DNA of 64,000 nucleotides from Desulforhopalus sp. (GCA_030247675.1 JAOTRX010000008.1:186001-250000); one strand, 5' to 3'; numbered from the stretch's first letter, positions 8,760-17,981 are shown. Numbers and translations are program-made. Notes: generated by a model not told the origin, from the sequence alone.

Positions 8760-11700
8760 TCAGCCGGCGGGTTCAATGAGCTCTGTGACAATGGTTTCAA
8801 AGCGCAGGCTACGGGATGCCTTTACCAAGATCAGATCATCTTTTCCAAGCTTTTTTGCGGCAACCAGCTCTTTTATCCATGTTACTGCACCATCCTTATC
8901 GGCGAATATTCGCAGCCTCTCATCAGGGAATCCTGCTGCACGAGCCCCATCCGCCACATCATTCTTAAATTCTCCTACTATTCCAACATGTTCGATATCT
9001 AATTGGGCGATCAATCCACCAATGTCAAAGTGGGCTCGGACAGAGCTTTCCCCAAGTTCACGCATATCCCCGATTATTGCCAAGCTACTCCCCGTGGCCA
9101 GCTGTTTAAGAGTTTTCAAACCTGCCGCCATGGATGCCGGATTGGCATTATAGGTATCGTTGAGAATGGTGAAACCGAATTTGCTGCGCAGGATCTCCAT
9201 ACGCTTGGCGGGGGCCCGATAATCACCAAGACCCGCTGCGATCTCGGCGAGGGTCGCACCGCTAGCAAAGGCAATGGCCGCCGCAGCGAGGGCATTGGCG
9301 ACATTATGTTCTCCGGCGGTAAAGAGATGGATTGCCGCCGATTGCTGGTGGTGATGGAGGGTGAAGGTAATTACCCCGCCCGTCTCGAAAAAAATACCCG
9401 ATGGCCAGAAATCCGGCTTTTCCTGCATGTGTTCGCCTGATGCCGCAAAGGTGAGTTTGCCTTGCTCATACCCGGAACTCAGTTTGCTGATCAGGGGATC
9501 GTCAATATTGACAATGAGTGTGCCGGAGGACTTGGTTGCGGCAAAAAGCTCCTCTTTTGCCTTGGCAACACCTTCGATTGTCCCCAATCCTTCAAGGTGG
9601 GCGGCATGAATATTGGTTATGCAGCTGACATCAGGTTCGGCTATTTCGCCAAGTCGCGCCAACTCTCCAGGTCGATTCATCCCCATCTCCAGCACTGCCG
9701 CCCGGTGATGTACCGCCAGAGGCAGCAGCGACAAGGGTAAACCGATCAGATTATTAAAATTACCTTTGGTCTTGAGGACACTTTCTGTCGGATAATCCGG
9801 TCCTGCCGGCCACTTCCGGGCGAGGATCGCGGTAATCATCTCTTTGACCGTGGTTTTGCCGCAGCTGCCGGTTATCCCGATAATCTTTTGATCAGTGATA
9901 ATACCAAGCTGTCTGCGGCGAAATCTCGCCATTTCGCCTAGCGCCCGTTGGGTATCAGCCACAACAATGAGGCTTACTTCCGTAGTGGGGAACGCGGCAG
10001 GGATATGATCGACCACCAGGCAGGCCGCCCCATTACTTACCGCCTGTTCAAGATAGGCATGGGCATCATGGTTTTCACCGCGTAGGGCAACAAAGATACC
10101 ATTCTCGCAGGCCACGCGGCTATCGGTGAAGACTTGTCCCAACAAACCCCGGCCCTTCGTTCCGGAGTGCAGGACTCCGTTTGTCGCTGTGGCAATCAAT
10201 TCATCAGTCCAGGAGAGAAGGGCGTTCTTTGCCTCGATCCGGTCATCGAAAAATCGCTTGCCCTGCAATGTCAGCTGATAGGTCTCATGGCCTTTTCCGG
10301 CAATGACAACCACATCTTCCGGGCCAGCGGCCTTGATTGCCAGGCGTATCGCCTCCCGCCGATCCCTGATCACGGCAAAGCCGCCTTCTCCGGATTTTCG
10401 TTTATCTAACCATTCTGCCATGTTGGCTGGTCCGAGTAGGGGGGCGATCGCCGCCGTGATCTGAGTAACGATCTCCTCAGGATCTTCAGTGCGGGGATTA
10501 TCGTCGGTTACCACGACCAGGTCGCAAAGTCTCGCAGCTATGTCGCCCATCACCGGCCGTTTGCCCTTATCCCGGTCACCGCCACAGCCAAAGACACAGA
10601 TAAGTTCACGGTGCGGCAGATCCTTAACCGTCGTAAGCACCTTTTCCAAAGCGTCAGGAGTGTGGGCATAATCGACCAAAACCACCGGCCCACAGGAATT
10701 CCAGGCAGACCCGGTTGTAACCTTTTCCAATCTGCCCGGTGCTCCGGCGGCAGTAGCAAGGGCCTTACAGATCAGGCGATTGTCGATGCCCATAGCCACG
10801 CCGAGTCCAAAGACAGTGAGGATGTTTTCGACATTGAAACGGCCGACCAGGGGAGTCGTTATGCGCTGCAGGCCCCCCTCGGTGAGGACCGTCACATCGG
10901 TATGGTCGAGGTCCGATTGAAAATCCATAAGGCGTATGTCTGCGCGAGTGTTTTCGCCCCAGCCGATTACTCGCTTCCCCTTATTCGCGCACAGATCATG
11001 CAATGGAAGCAACCACTCCCAAGACGCACTCCCCTCTTTGGCACATGGCAACACCGCTGTTCCACCATCCTGAAGATACTCACCGAAGAGTTTCATCTTC
11101 GCTTGAAAATAGGATGCCATATCCTGATGATAATCGAGATGGTCTCTGGTCAGGTTGGTAAATGCGGCGGCGGCAAAGGTGATACCGCCAATTCTTGCTT
11201 GTTGGAGAGCATGGGAGGACACCTCCATGACGACATGACTTACCCCTGCGTCGGCCATCTCCCGCAATACCCCTTGCAGGGTAAAGGCCTCGGGGGTGGT
11301 AAACCGGGTGTCGAGTACCTTTTTTGTCCCTCCCGCCAGGGTATATCGGTTATTGACCGTTCCTACGACCCCTACACTCAAGCCATTTTGCAATAGCACT
11401 TCCTCAAGAAGATAGGTTATGGTCGTCTTCCCGTTGGTCCCTGTGACCCCGACAAAGCACATATCTTCTGCCGGCCGGTGGTAATAATTGGCGGCAACAG
11501 CTGCATAGGCGAGGCTCGTATCGGCCACTTCTATGATCACCGCATTCTGCAGATCTGCCAACCGGCTGGCACCTACCCGCCCGGTTTGACAGATGACAGC
11601 AACACATCCATTAGCAATGGCCTTCTCCAGATAATTATGCCCGTCACTGGCAACCCCCGGAAGGGCGACAAACAATCCATTATCCGAAAAAATCCGTGAA

Positions 11701-11837
11701 TCCGATGAAATTGATGAAATTGGCAGGGTATCGAGGAGTGTCGTTGCCGGAACATGGAGCACCTTGCAACTAATGCCCAGAAGCAGGGAAGCAAGTGTTG
11801 GTTGCGGTTGTCTTGGCGCCATTGGCGATTTTCCCAT
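8760..11837 (-). CDS. MurE-MurF fusion (meso-DAP ligase plus D-Ala-D-Ala ligase)
   Basis: Single 1025-residue protein joining two successive Mur ligases. Residues about 1-540 are MurE: GVTGTNGKTTITYLL ATP loop near 130-140, FTNLTRDHLDYH, VDYAHTPDALEKV, and a DDNPRTEDP motif, the DNPR form of which is associated with meso-diaminopimelate specificity. Residues about 555-1025 are MurF: FTDSRVACENGIFVAL, a second ATP loop GITGSCGKTTVKEM near 655, ITNIHAAHLEGLGT, and LNDTYNANPASM. Both active sites look complete, so the fusion should make UDP-MurNAc-pentapeptide from the tripeptide stage onward. ATG 11837 lacks a clear ribosome site; ATG 11822, with GGGA eight bases upstream, is an equally good start. 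Confidence 0.95.
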   Translation of the reverse strand: MGKSPMAPRQPQPTLASLLLGISCKVLHVPATTLLDTLPISSISSDSRIFSDNGLFVALPGVASDGHNYLEKAIANGCVAVICQTGRVGASRLADLQNAVIIEVADTSLAYAAVAANYYHRPAEDMCFVGVTGTNGKTTITYLLEEVLLQNGLSVGVVGTVNNRYTLAGGTKKVLDTRFTTPEAFTLQGVLREMADAGVSHVVMEVSSHALQQARIGGITFAAAAFTNLTRDHLDYHQDMASYFQAKMKLFGEYLQDGGTAVLPCAKEGSASWEWLLPLHDLCANKGKRVIGWGENTRADIRLMDFQSDLDHTDVTVLTEGGLQRITTPLVGRFNVENILTVFGLGVAMGIDNRLICKALATAAGAPGRLEKVTTGSAWNSCGPVVLVDYAHTPDALEKVLTTVKDLPHRELICVFGCGGDRDKGKRPVMGDIAARLCDLVVVTDDNPRTEDPEEIVTQITAAIAPLLGPANMAEWLDKRKSGEGGFAVIRDRREAIRLAIKAAGPEDVVVIAGKGHETYQLTLQGKRFFDDRIEAKNALLSWTDELIATATNGVLHSGTKGRGLLGQVFTDSRVACENGIFVALRGENHDAHAYLEQAVSNGAACLVVDHIPAAFPTTEVSLIVVADTQRALGEMARFRRRQLGIITDQKIIGITGSCGKTTVKEMITAILARKWPAGPDYPTESVLKTKGNFNNLIGLPLSLLPLAVHHRAAVLEMGMNRPGELARLGEIAEPDVSCITNIHAAHLEGLGTIEGVAKAKEELFAATKSSGTLIVNIDDPLISKLSSGYEQGKLTFAASGEHMQEKPDFWPSGIFFETGGVITFTLHHHQQSAAIHLFTAGEHNVANALAAAAIAFASGATLAEIAAGLGDYRAPAKRMEILRSKFGFTILNDTYNANPASMAAGLKTLKQLATGSSLAIIGDMRELGESSVRAHFDIGGLIAQLDIEHVGIVGEFKNDVADGARAAGFPDERLRIFADKDGAVTWIKELVAAKKLGKDDLILVKASRSLRFETIVTELIEPAG

Positions 11838-11878
11838 TAGAAATGTTGTTCACAACCCGGCATTGATCCGGGCGCCAT

Positions 11879-13765
11879 TCACTGCACTGTCTTGGAAAAT
11901 TTCTCAGGGACCATGTCTTCACCTTTATTGAGAATGAGGGTACACTCCGAGACCCCCTTCAAACTCGTTCCAGGTGCAGGTTTTTGCGCAACCACCTTGC
12001 CTGTTCCACGAATATTGATCTTCAGATAGACACCCTGCAGAGTAATTAGGCTTTTCCGCAGGCTTTGTCCTATAAAGTCAGGCATGATTTCCAGCTTTGG
12101 ATGGTTTTGTGCCTTAGCCGCCGCAACCTTTTTGGCCCCTTGGGAGAGATCTTTTTCTCTCTGATAATTATCTTCGTCCGACGATTCCGGCTCCACAACA
12201 TCGGCAACAGTTTTAGCCACCTGTTGCAGTATCGATATTCTCTCAATTTTTTCTTCAACAATTTGTTCAAGATTCATCGTCTTTTTCCCGTTTTTTGGAT
12301 TCGGCCCTTCCTGCTCCCGCTCGACAACCACAAGCAAATGCAGATCGTTGCCGCCGGATGGAATGGCAACCAGCAACAACTCGTTCATGGACATTTGCCG
12401 GCGCGTGTCATTACGATTTTTTACCAGTATCTCGTCTCTAAAAAAATACGAATTGGAAATGCCTGGCCTCCCTTGGCTCCGAAACAACTCCGCTCCGTCG
12501 TAAAGGGCAAAAGCATCTTTTTCACCTGGAGATTCACTTCCCTCTGGTTTGGGAGGAGAGGAGGCTTCCTTTGTACCGTCCTCAGCACCACCTCCGTCCT
12601 TTTGAACTACAAACGGTCGAACGGCTTTGCCGTCATTATGGAGGGCGGCAAGAGTTGTGAGAATTGCAAAAGGGGAAGCGTAATCCGGCACCATTTCCAG
12701 ATGCGGCATCCGGGGAAGCAGAGGTTGCTGATTGTTCTCTCCTTGTTCTCCAGGTTGCTTCGACAGATGAAAATCAGCCACAGGCTTTTCATTCAAGCCA
12801 AGCCATTCCCACAATTGCAGTTGACTTCCGAGATTACTGTCAGCAGATCGCAAGCTCCAGGGGATTTTTGCCGGAGACTCTTGAATATTCGAAACGTGCA
12901 GGAGAGAGAGATCTCGCAAGAGGCGGCGAAAATTATCCGGCAGAAGAATTGGCGAGACAAAACGGTTGGCAAGCACTTCTTTCGAGTACTTTGCAAAATT
13001 ATTGAGATCAAAACCTGGGATTTGTGCCCCGCCAACGATTTCGCCGGTCTGGCCATCCATGAGGTAGGCCAATGCCCAGCGGACTTTTTCCTGCTTGGCT
13101 ATGTCCTCGAGCATCTTGTCGAGAATGTCTTGAATCTTCAGGTCGAGAGTGAGGACGAGATCCTCGGATGAATTGAGGCTAGGTTGCTCCTTTTTCAGGT
13201 ATTTCCGGTTGGCCAGAAGACGGTCAAAATAGTGTTCGACCCCGGCCAGGCCTATTCCATCTTCCGCGTAGCCTATCAAGTGAGCGGCCTGGGAGCCGTT
13301 AGGATAGAATCGTTTCTCTTCCTTCTGCAGGTATACACCGGCCAACCTCTTGCTTTTGATAGCAATCTCCTGCTCCATGCTGATATCCTCGGCAAGCCAG
13401 ACCCGCAACGCAGTCGTTTCCAGTTTTTGCTGGAGTTCCTTTTCATCCAGTGACAGAATCTCTGCCAGCACCTTCACCGTATCAGGGACGGATTTCAGCT
13501 CCTGAATCCGTGCAAAAACCGAAACCCGATCCAAGGTTACGGCTAGTTGTTTGAGATTGCGGTCATAAAAAGTCCCACGAGGGACTCTTGCCTTAGGTCC
13601 ACTACCAGTTATCGAGCCAACCACCTCTTTTACAGAGGACATCAGACCAATCAGTCGATCAGACTGCCAAACCGCTACCCCGATTACTGCGAGAATTGCA
13701 AGATACAAAAAGCCCCGCCCGTAACTCCTTCTGCCTTGCGTTCTGAGGCGGGGCTGTTTCGTCAT
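11879..13765 (-). CDS. ftsI: FtsI/PBP3-like protein with lost catalytic residues and a C-terminal PASTA domain
   Basis: Position, size (about 628 residues) and architecture are those of the septal transpeptidase FtsI: a short basic tail, one transmembrane helix (GFLYLAILAVIGVAVW), a dimerisation domain with RVPRGTFYDRN and RFYPNGSQAAHLIGY, a transpeptidase-like domain from about 205, and a PASTA repeat near 555-615. The three transpeptidase motifs are gone. Where FtsI has NRAV....EPGSTFK, this protein reads NRFV....LPDNFRR with no gap, so the nucleophile Ser is Asn278 and the SxxK Lys is Arg281. Where KTGT should be, the sequence is KNRN (449-452). The SxN region reads ADSNLG and may be partly kept. 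The frame is intact and the protein keeps normal features outside the active site, so it looks like a maintained pseudo-enzyme rather than a decaying gene. ATG 13765 is chosen; a TTG lies at 13774. Confidence 0.9.
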   Translation of the reverse strand: MTKQPRLRTQGRRSYGRGFLYLAILAVIGVAVWQSDRLIGLMSSVKEVVGSITGSGPKARVPRGTFYDRNLKQLAVTLDRVSVFARIQELKSVPDTVKVLAEILSLDEKELQQKLETTALRVWLAEDISMEQEIAIKSKRLAGVYLQKEEKRFYPNGSQAAHLIGYAEDGIGLAGVEHYFDRLLANRKYLKKEQPSLNSSEDLVLTLDLKIQDILDKMLEDIAKQEKVRWALAYLMDGQTGEIVGGAQIPGFDLNNFAKYSKEVLANRFVSPILLPDNFRRLLRDLSLLHVSNIQESPAKIPWSLRSADSNLGSQLQLWEWLGLNEKPVADFHLSKQPGEQGENNQQPLLPRMPHLEMVPDYASPFAILTTLAALHNDGKAVRPFVVQKDGGGAEDGTKEASSPPKPEGSESPGEKDAFALYDGAELFRSQGRPGISNSYFFRDEILVKNRNDTRRQMSMNELLLVAIPSGGNDLHLLVVVEREQEGPNPKNGKKTMNLEQIVEEKIERISILQQVAKTVADVVEPESSDEDNYQREKDLSQGAKKVAAAKAQNHPKLEIMPDFIGQSLRKSLITLQGVYLKINIRGTGKVVAQKPAPGTSLKGVSECTLILNKGEDMVPEKFSKTVQ

Positions 13766-13798
13766 GATGGACAAGGAAGGCGGAAAGCCCTTCCCTCT

Positions 13799-14170
13799 TT
13801 AGTTGATGCGTTCGATCTGACCTGGCGAAGCAGCGTAAAGTGACAGTTTCTGTTCTGCCAGTTGTCCAACCCGCTCCGGCGCATAAAGTCGTGCTTTTTG
13901 TGCCAGTAAACCGATGTTTTTATCCATCAACTCATGCCGCTGGTCATCGACAGACGAAATTGACTGCCCGACATTATTGATGATCCCGGCAAGAAACATA
14001 TTGGCCGCCAACATCAGGGGCAGCAACACCAACAGCACCTTGCCAACCGCCTTCCACAACACCACTCCCCCGAGAAGATCAACTACACCGCGGGGCTGCA
14101 GATGCTGGCGAAGCCCAATATTGGTTACTGGTCTCAGATACGATAATTGCGTAGTATTGTGAAAGTTCAT
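13799..14170 (-). CDS. ftsL: FtsL-like small bitopic division protein
   Basis: Small protein of 123 residues between rsmH and ftsI, the place of ftsL. It has a cytoplasmic tail of about 45 residues, one transmembrane helix (VLLVLLPLMLAANMFLAGII) and a periplasmic coiled-coil-like stretch (SISSVDDQRHELMDKNIGLLAQKARL) ending in a region like the FtsL LYAPERVGQLAEQKLSL box. FtsL forms a coiled coil with FtsB and binds FtsQ and FtsI. ATG 14170 has GGGAGG at good spacing. Sequence is poorly conserved in this family, so the call rests on position and topology. The 90 bases before rsmH hold no gene. Confidence 0.8.
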   Translation of the reverse strand: MNFHNTTQLSYLRPVTNIGLRQHLQPRGVVDLLGGVVLWKAVGKVLLVLLPLMLAANMFLAGIINNVGQSISSVDDQRHELMDKNIGLLAQKARLYAPERVGQLAEQKLSLYAASPGQIERIN

Positions 14171-14260
14171 GGTCCCTCCCAGATTGCTTGAGTGCCTTAC
14201 AGAATATTTTCGTTAAAGAAAAAATATCCTGCGACTGGCACCTGTTTCCCTTGCGGGGTG

Positions 14261-15163
14261 TTACCCTTTTTTCTGTGCGACCCTCAGCCTGGCGCTTCGC
14301 GATCTGGCATTGGCAGCTATCTCGGCTGAGGAGGGGATCACCGGTTTCCCGGTCAGTACCTCCAACATTCCATTGTTCTTAAACTTTCTCTTCACAATCC
14401 GGTCTTCCAGAGAGTGAAAGGAAATAACACACAATCTCGCGCCCGGTTTGAGAAACTGCGTGGCGTCATCTATTATCCTTGCCAGATTCTCCAATTCAGT
14501 GTTCACCGCTATCCGCAGAGCCTGAAAGACCTTCGTGGCAACATGGATTTTCGGGGGATGAAACCGCCGTGGAACCGCTTTCACGATGATCGAAACCAAC
14601 TGCTTGGTAGTGGATATTCTCTCTTTTTCCCGATAGTTGACGATCGCCGCAGCAATCGGCCTAGCCTGCCGCTCTTCGCCGAAATAGAAAAAAATATCGG
14701 CCAGCTCCTCTTCCGAACAGGTTGCGAGAATCGATTGGGCTGTGTTCGGATTTCGATTATCCATACGCATATCCAGAACTTCATCACGCTGAAAACTGAA
14801 GCCACGCTGCCCCATGTCAAGCTGCAGGGAAGAGAGACCGATATCAATCAACAGACCGTCTATCTCGCTAACCCCAGCCTCACCAAGCCCAACCGCCAAT
14901 TCTGCGAAATTTCGTCTAATGATGGTCAATCTTGGGGCATATTCCTGCAATCGTCCGGCACTGCGGCCGAGGGCACTTTCATCCCATTCAAAGGCCACGA
15001 CCCTACCATCCGGGGCTGACCGCCGGAGGATTTCCGCACTGTGCCCCCCCAAGCCCAAAGTGCCGTCGACATAGATCCCGCCGGAAGCCGGCTGAAGAAA
15101 GTCCATGCACTCCTCGAGGAGGACCGAACGATGAATCTGCTCAACAGGCCTTTCGTCTGTCAC
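14261..15163 (-). CDS. rsmH: 16S rRNA m4C1402 methyltransferase RsmH (MraW)
   Basis: S-adenosylmethionine-dependent methyltransferase acting on N4 of C1402 in 16S rRNA. The 300-residue product starts with HRSVLLEECMDFL, has the SAM-binding YVDGTLGLGGHSAEIL motif, GLLIDIGLSSLQLD, the RGFSFQRDEVLDMRMD signature, AVNTELENL and ISFHSLEDRIVK. All are family hallmarks and the length is typical. GTG 15163 overlaps the mraZ stop, so the two are probably translationally coupled. Confidence 0.97.
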   Translation of the reverse strand: MTDERPVEQIHRSVLLEECMDFLQPASGGIYVDGTLGLGGHSAEILRRSAPDGRVVAFEWDESALGRSAGRLQEYAPRLTIIRRNFAELAVGLGEAGVSEIDGLLIDIGLSSLQLDMGQRGFSFQRDEVLDMRMDNRNPNTAQSILATCSEEELADIFFYFGEERQARPIAAAIVNYREKERISTTKQLVSIIVKAVPRRFHPPKIHVATKVFQALRIAVNTELENLARIIDDATQFLKPGARLCVISFHSLEDRIVKRKFKNNGMLEVLTGKPVIPSSAEIAANARSRSARLRVAQKKG

Positions 15164-15615
15164 GAGATGATTCCCATCCGAGCCAGACTCGTTTCATGCT
15201 CAGGGAAATTTTCGCGGGTGGCCTTGGTTTCAGCAATCCAGGCCTCTTTATCCCAGATCTCAACCCAGTCGAGCATTCCGGTCACAGTGACATCCTTACC
15301 CAGGGGCAAATCGACACGGAAGTCGGGAGGGATGAGGATGCGGCCCTGCTTGTCGATATTGCATTCGACCGCACCACCGACAACATAGCGGAGAAATTTG
15401 GTAATCCGGTTTTCTCCGCCCTGCGTCAGCAGCTTTGTCTCCAAAGCTTCCCACTCGGCTGCGGGATACACTCGAAGATGATTGCCCCATGGCACTAACA
15501 CCAGGCTTTCCGAGCCGGTTTGACGCAACACCTCACGAAAACGACTGGGGAAATTCAACCGCCCCTTCGCATCCAAGGTGTGTTCCGTCTTGCTCCGAAA
15601 TCTGTTGTTGATCAC
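15160..15615 (-). CDS. mraZ: Transcriptional regulator MraZ
   Basis: First gene of the dcw operon. The product (about 151 residues) contains two AbrB/SpoVT-type swapped-hairpin domains: the first has FRSKTEHTLDAKGRLNFPSRFRE, the second has CNIDKQGRILIPPDFR. MraZ forms ring oligomers and binds direct repeats in its own promoter. The longest frame starts at ATG 15645, but GTG 15615 gives a start just before the conserved FRSKTEHTLDAKGR segment and has a GGGGG run eight bases upstream, so I prefer it. Confidence 0.93.
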   Translation of the reverse strand: MINNRFRSKTEHTLDAKGRLNFPSRFREVLRQTGSESLVLVPWGNHLRVYPAAEWEALETKLLTQGGENRITKFLRYVVGGAVECNIDKQGRILIPPDFRVDLPLGKDVTVTGMLDWVEIWDKEAWIAETKATRENFPEHETSLARMGIIS

Positions 15616-15624
15616 CCGTAGTAC

Positions 15625-15665
15625 CCCCAACCCCCTACCGACCACCTACCATCCCCAATCACCCA
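15625..15665 (-). promoter_or_regulatory. Possible MraZ-binding TGGGN repeats in the mraZ leader
   Basis: Between the promoter and mraZ, the coding strand carries TGGGT (15665), TGGGG (15657) and TGGGG (15629) within a G-rich leader. MraZ is known to bind TGGGN direct repeats, usually spaced by five bases. Spacing here is irregular, so this is tentative. A better-spaced pair, TGGGG-N5-TGGGG at 15946-15960 plus TGGGA at 15971, lies on the other strand farther upstream. Confidence 0.3.
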
Positions 15666-15687
15666 CTTTTCACCACCACTTATCCCC

Positions 15688-15715
15688 TTTATATCATGGC
15701 AACAGAAGGTGTCAA
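15688..15715 (-). promoter_or_regulatory. Sigma-70-like promoter of the dcw operon
   Basis: On the minus strand TTGACA (15715-15710) and TATAAA (15693-15688) are separated by 16 bases, close to the consensus. It lies about 75 bases before the mraZ GTG and transcribes toward mraZ. It is the best promoter I see for the 15-kb division cluster. Confidence 0.75.
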
Positions 15716-16047
15716 GAGAAATATTTGCAGTAATTTCCAGCAATAGGCCGCCACAGCTTGGGCTGCTAAATGACAATATATGGTGGTCACAACGCAACAC
15801 AAACACCATATAATGTGCTTTACCTACATTTTTCAGAATAAAGGCCCCAACACACGAAACCTTCGCCCAGGGAAGGCAGAAAATAATTACCGGAAATTCA
15901 AAATACTTAATGAATCCACTTAGTATGAGTGCTTTTTTGTTACGGTGGGGAAAGGTGGGGAGGAAAAGGATGGGAAAAGCAAAAAGGGAGGAATGCAACC
16001 CACACATTCCCCCCTTTAGAGATAACAGCCTGTACGACTGCTCGTAC
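15716..16047. other. Intergenic region between panB and the dcw promoter
   Basis: About 330 bases without a convincing gene. A minus-strand frame of 131 codons (15612-16007) crosses it but has no family features and covers the mraZ promoter. The right part is purine-rich on the plus strand with three TGGGR words (15946, 15956, 15971). A small hairpin at 16032-16047 (GTACGA, four-base loop, TCGTAC) sits directly after the panB stop, without a T run. Confidence 0.6.
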
Positions 16048-16881
16048 CTATTCGTTTAAGAGCTGAGAATAATCCCCCTGATCGGCGAATCCATGTTCCG
16101 GCCCGGGGAAAGAGCCCGCTTTGACCTCCGTATCGTATTGTACGATGCTTTCCTTGATAAGGGGCGAGAGGTCGCTGAATTTTTTGACAAATTTAGGGAT
16201 AAACTTATCAAACATACCAAGCAGGTCGTGGGTGACCAGGACCTGCCCGTCACACTGCGCGCCGGCCCCTATGCCGATGGTGGGCATGACGACAGCCTGG
16301 CTGATGACCCGGGCAAGGCCGGCTGGAATACACTCCATAACCATCGCAAAGGCCCCGGCCTTCTCCAGTCCCCTGGCCTCGGCCAAGAGTCTTCTCGCGG
16401 CGTCGAGGCCTTTGCCCTGCACCTTATAGCCACCCAGTTGCCCTGCGGTCTGCGGCGTCAATCCGATATGGGCCATGACGGGAATGCCGGCATCGACCAA
16501 GGCCCGGACAACCCCGCACATCGTCAAACCTCCTTCAAGTTTGACGGCATCACAGCCTGCTTCCTTCATAAAGCGCATACCATTGACAATCGCGTCTCGC
16601 TCACCGGTTTGATAGGCGCCAAAGGGCATATCGCCGACGATAAAGGCGCCGGGTGCCCCGCGCCGAACCGCCTTGCAGTGATGCAGCATATCCTCCATGG
16701 TCACCGGCACCGTCGAGTCGTAGCCAAGCATGACCATGCCTAAAGAGTCGCCAACCAGGAGCATATCCACGACACCGCAACTGTCCAGCAAACGCGCCAT
16801 CGAGGCATCGTAAGCAGTGAGCATGGAAATCTTCCTGCTTTCCTGTTTCATCAACTTGAAATCTGTAACTGTTCTACGCAT
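16048..16881 (-). CDS. panB: 3-methyl-2-oxobutanoate hydroxymethyltransferase PanB
   Basis: Transfers a hydroxymethyl group from methylene-tetrahydrofolate to alpha-ketoisovalerate, the first committed step to pantothenate and coenzyme A. The 277-residue product has ISMLTAYDASMARLLD, the VGDSLGMVMLGYDST motif, FIVGDMPFGAYQ, AVKLEGG, MAHIGLTPQ and GIGAGAQCDGQVLV, all of the TIM-barrel PanB family with its metal-binding Asp and Glu residues. It is the last gene of the ruv-panB run, 17 bases after ruvB. No other pantothenate gene is in the window. Confidence 0.97.
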   Translation of the reverse strand: MRRTVTDFKLMKQESRKISMLTAYDASMARLLDSCGVVDMLLVGDSLGMVMLGYDSTVPVTMEDMLHHCKAVRRGAPGAFIVGDMPFGAYQTGERDAIVNGMRFMKEAGCDAVKLEGGLTMCGVVRALVDAGIPVMAHIGLTPQTAGQLGGYKVQGKGLDAARRLLAEARGLEKAGAFAMVMECIPAGLARVISQAVVMPTIGIGAGAQCDGQVLVTHDLLGMFDKFIPKFVKKFSDLSPLIKESIVQYDTEVKAGSFPGPEHGFADQGDYSQLLNE

Positions 16882-16898
16882 AGGGAGTATCCTCTTGG

Positions 16899-17981
16899 TC
16901 AGGGGACATCATTTGAATCTCTCTTCCATTCCTCGAAAAGAGACTGCTGCATTGCTGCCTGCCGGGGCATCTTCCGTTTAAAATGCTCATAGGCCCTGGC
17001 CGTTGCCACACGACCCCGGGGCGTTCTTTGCAGGAACCCCGACTGAATGAGAAATGGCTCATACACGTCTTCAAGGGTGTTCTTTTCTTCACAGACCACC
17101 GTCGCCAAGGTCTCAAGACCGATTGGTCCACCCTCGAATTTATCGATAATGGTCAGCATGACCCTTCTGTCCATATCGTCGAGACCCAGCTGATCGACAC
17201 CGAGGAGATTGAGTGCCTCGTTGGCGACCGTGCCGTCGACGACCCGGTGCCCTCCGACCTCGGCGAAATCCCGGACCCGCCGTAGCAGCCGATTGGCAAT
17301 TCGCGGGGTGCCCCGGGAACGCCTGCCCAACTCCAGGGCCCCGGTTGCGTCGATCTCCATGCCAAGAATCCTTGCCGACCGTTGGACGATGGTCACCAGT
17401 TCTTCCGGGGTGTAGAAATCGAGACGCAGGACAACACCAAAGCGGTCCCGCAGAGGCGGTGTCAGAAGGCCGGTGCGGGTGGTCGCCCCAACTAGGGTGA
17501 ATTTTGGTAGGTCCATCTTCACCGACCTGGCGCCGGGTCCCTGGCCGATAATGAGGTCGAGCTGAAAATCCTCCATCGCCGGATAGAGGATCTCCTCCAC
17601 CACATGGTTGAGGCGATGGATTTCGTCGATGAACAGCACATCGCCTTCCTGCAGGCTGGTGAGGATTGCCGCCAGATCCCCCTGCTTTTCAATGACCGGG
17701 CCGGAGGTGACCTTTATCCCCGCCCCCATTTCATTGGCGATAATATAACTGAGAGTGGTCTTGCCAAGCCCCGGAAATCCATGAAAGAGCACATGGTCCA
17801 GGGGTTCATGACGGCCGCGCGCCGCCTGGATGAAAATCGCCAGACTCTTGCGCACCTGTTCCTGGCCGATATATTCAGCCAGTCGGCGCGGCCTGAGGGC
17901 ATTGTCGCTGGCCGGCTCCAATACCTGCGGCTGGGGGTTGACCAGGCGGCTGTTCCCGGTGATTTCTTCTTCAATGTTCAT
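16899..17981 (-). CDS. ruvB: Holliday junction DNA helicase RuvB
   Basis: AAA+ motor that drives branch migration with RuvA. The 360-residue product has the [18 protein letters not shown] start, Walker [12 protein letters not shown], Walker [11 protein letters not shown], the sensor GATTRTGLL, the arginine-finger region LRDRFG, and the C-terminal winged helix ending in the [15 protein letters not shown] motif. Its start overlaps the ruvA stop, giving the coupled order ruvC-ruvA-ruvB. Confidence 0.98.
   Translation of the reverse strand: MNIEEEITGNSRLVNPQPQVLEPASDNALRPRRLAEYIGQEQVRKSLAIFIQAARGRHEPLDHVLFHGFPGLGKTTLSYIIANEMGAGIKVTSGPVIEKQGDLAAILTSLQEGDVLFIDEIHRLNHVVEEILYPAMEDFQLDLIIGQGPGARSVKMDLPKFTLVGATTRTGLLTPPLRDRFGVVLRLDFYTPEELVTIVQRSARILGMEIDATGALELGRRSRGTPRIANRLLRRVRDFAEVGGHRVVDGTVANEALNLLGVDQLGLDDMDRRVMLTIIDKFEGGPIGLETLATVVCEEKNTLEDVYEPFLIQSGFLQRTPRGRVATARAYEHFKRKMPRQAAMQQSLFEEWKRDSNDVP

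Noticed and set aside
12065-13171. Plus-strand frame of 368 codons opposite the ftsI-like gene, a possible hint that the minus strand is not coding
   Set aside because: The minus-strand product keeps clear FtsI features and a PASTA repeat; the plus-strand product shows none.
11879-13765. Frameshift or sequencing error as the cause of the missing FtsI motifs
   Set aside because: The flanking residues align without gaps on both sides of the changed Ser and Lys, so substitutions rather than a frame change are responsible.
15612-16007. Minus-strand frame of 131 codons upstream of mraZ
   Set aside because: It covers the dcw promoter and has no homology features.
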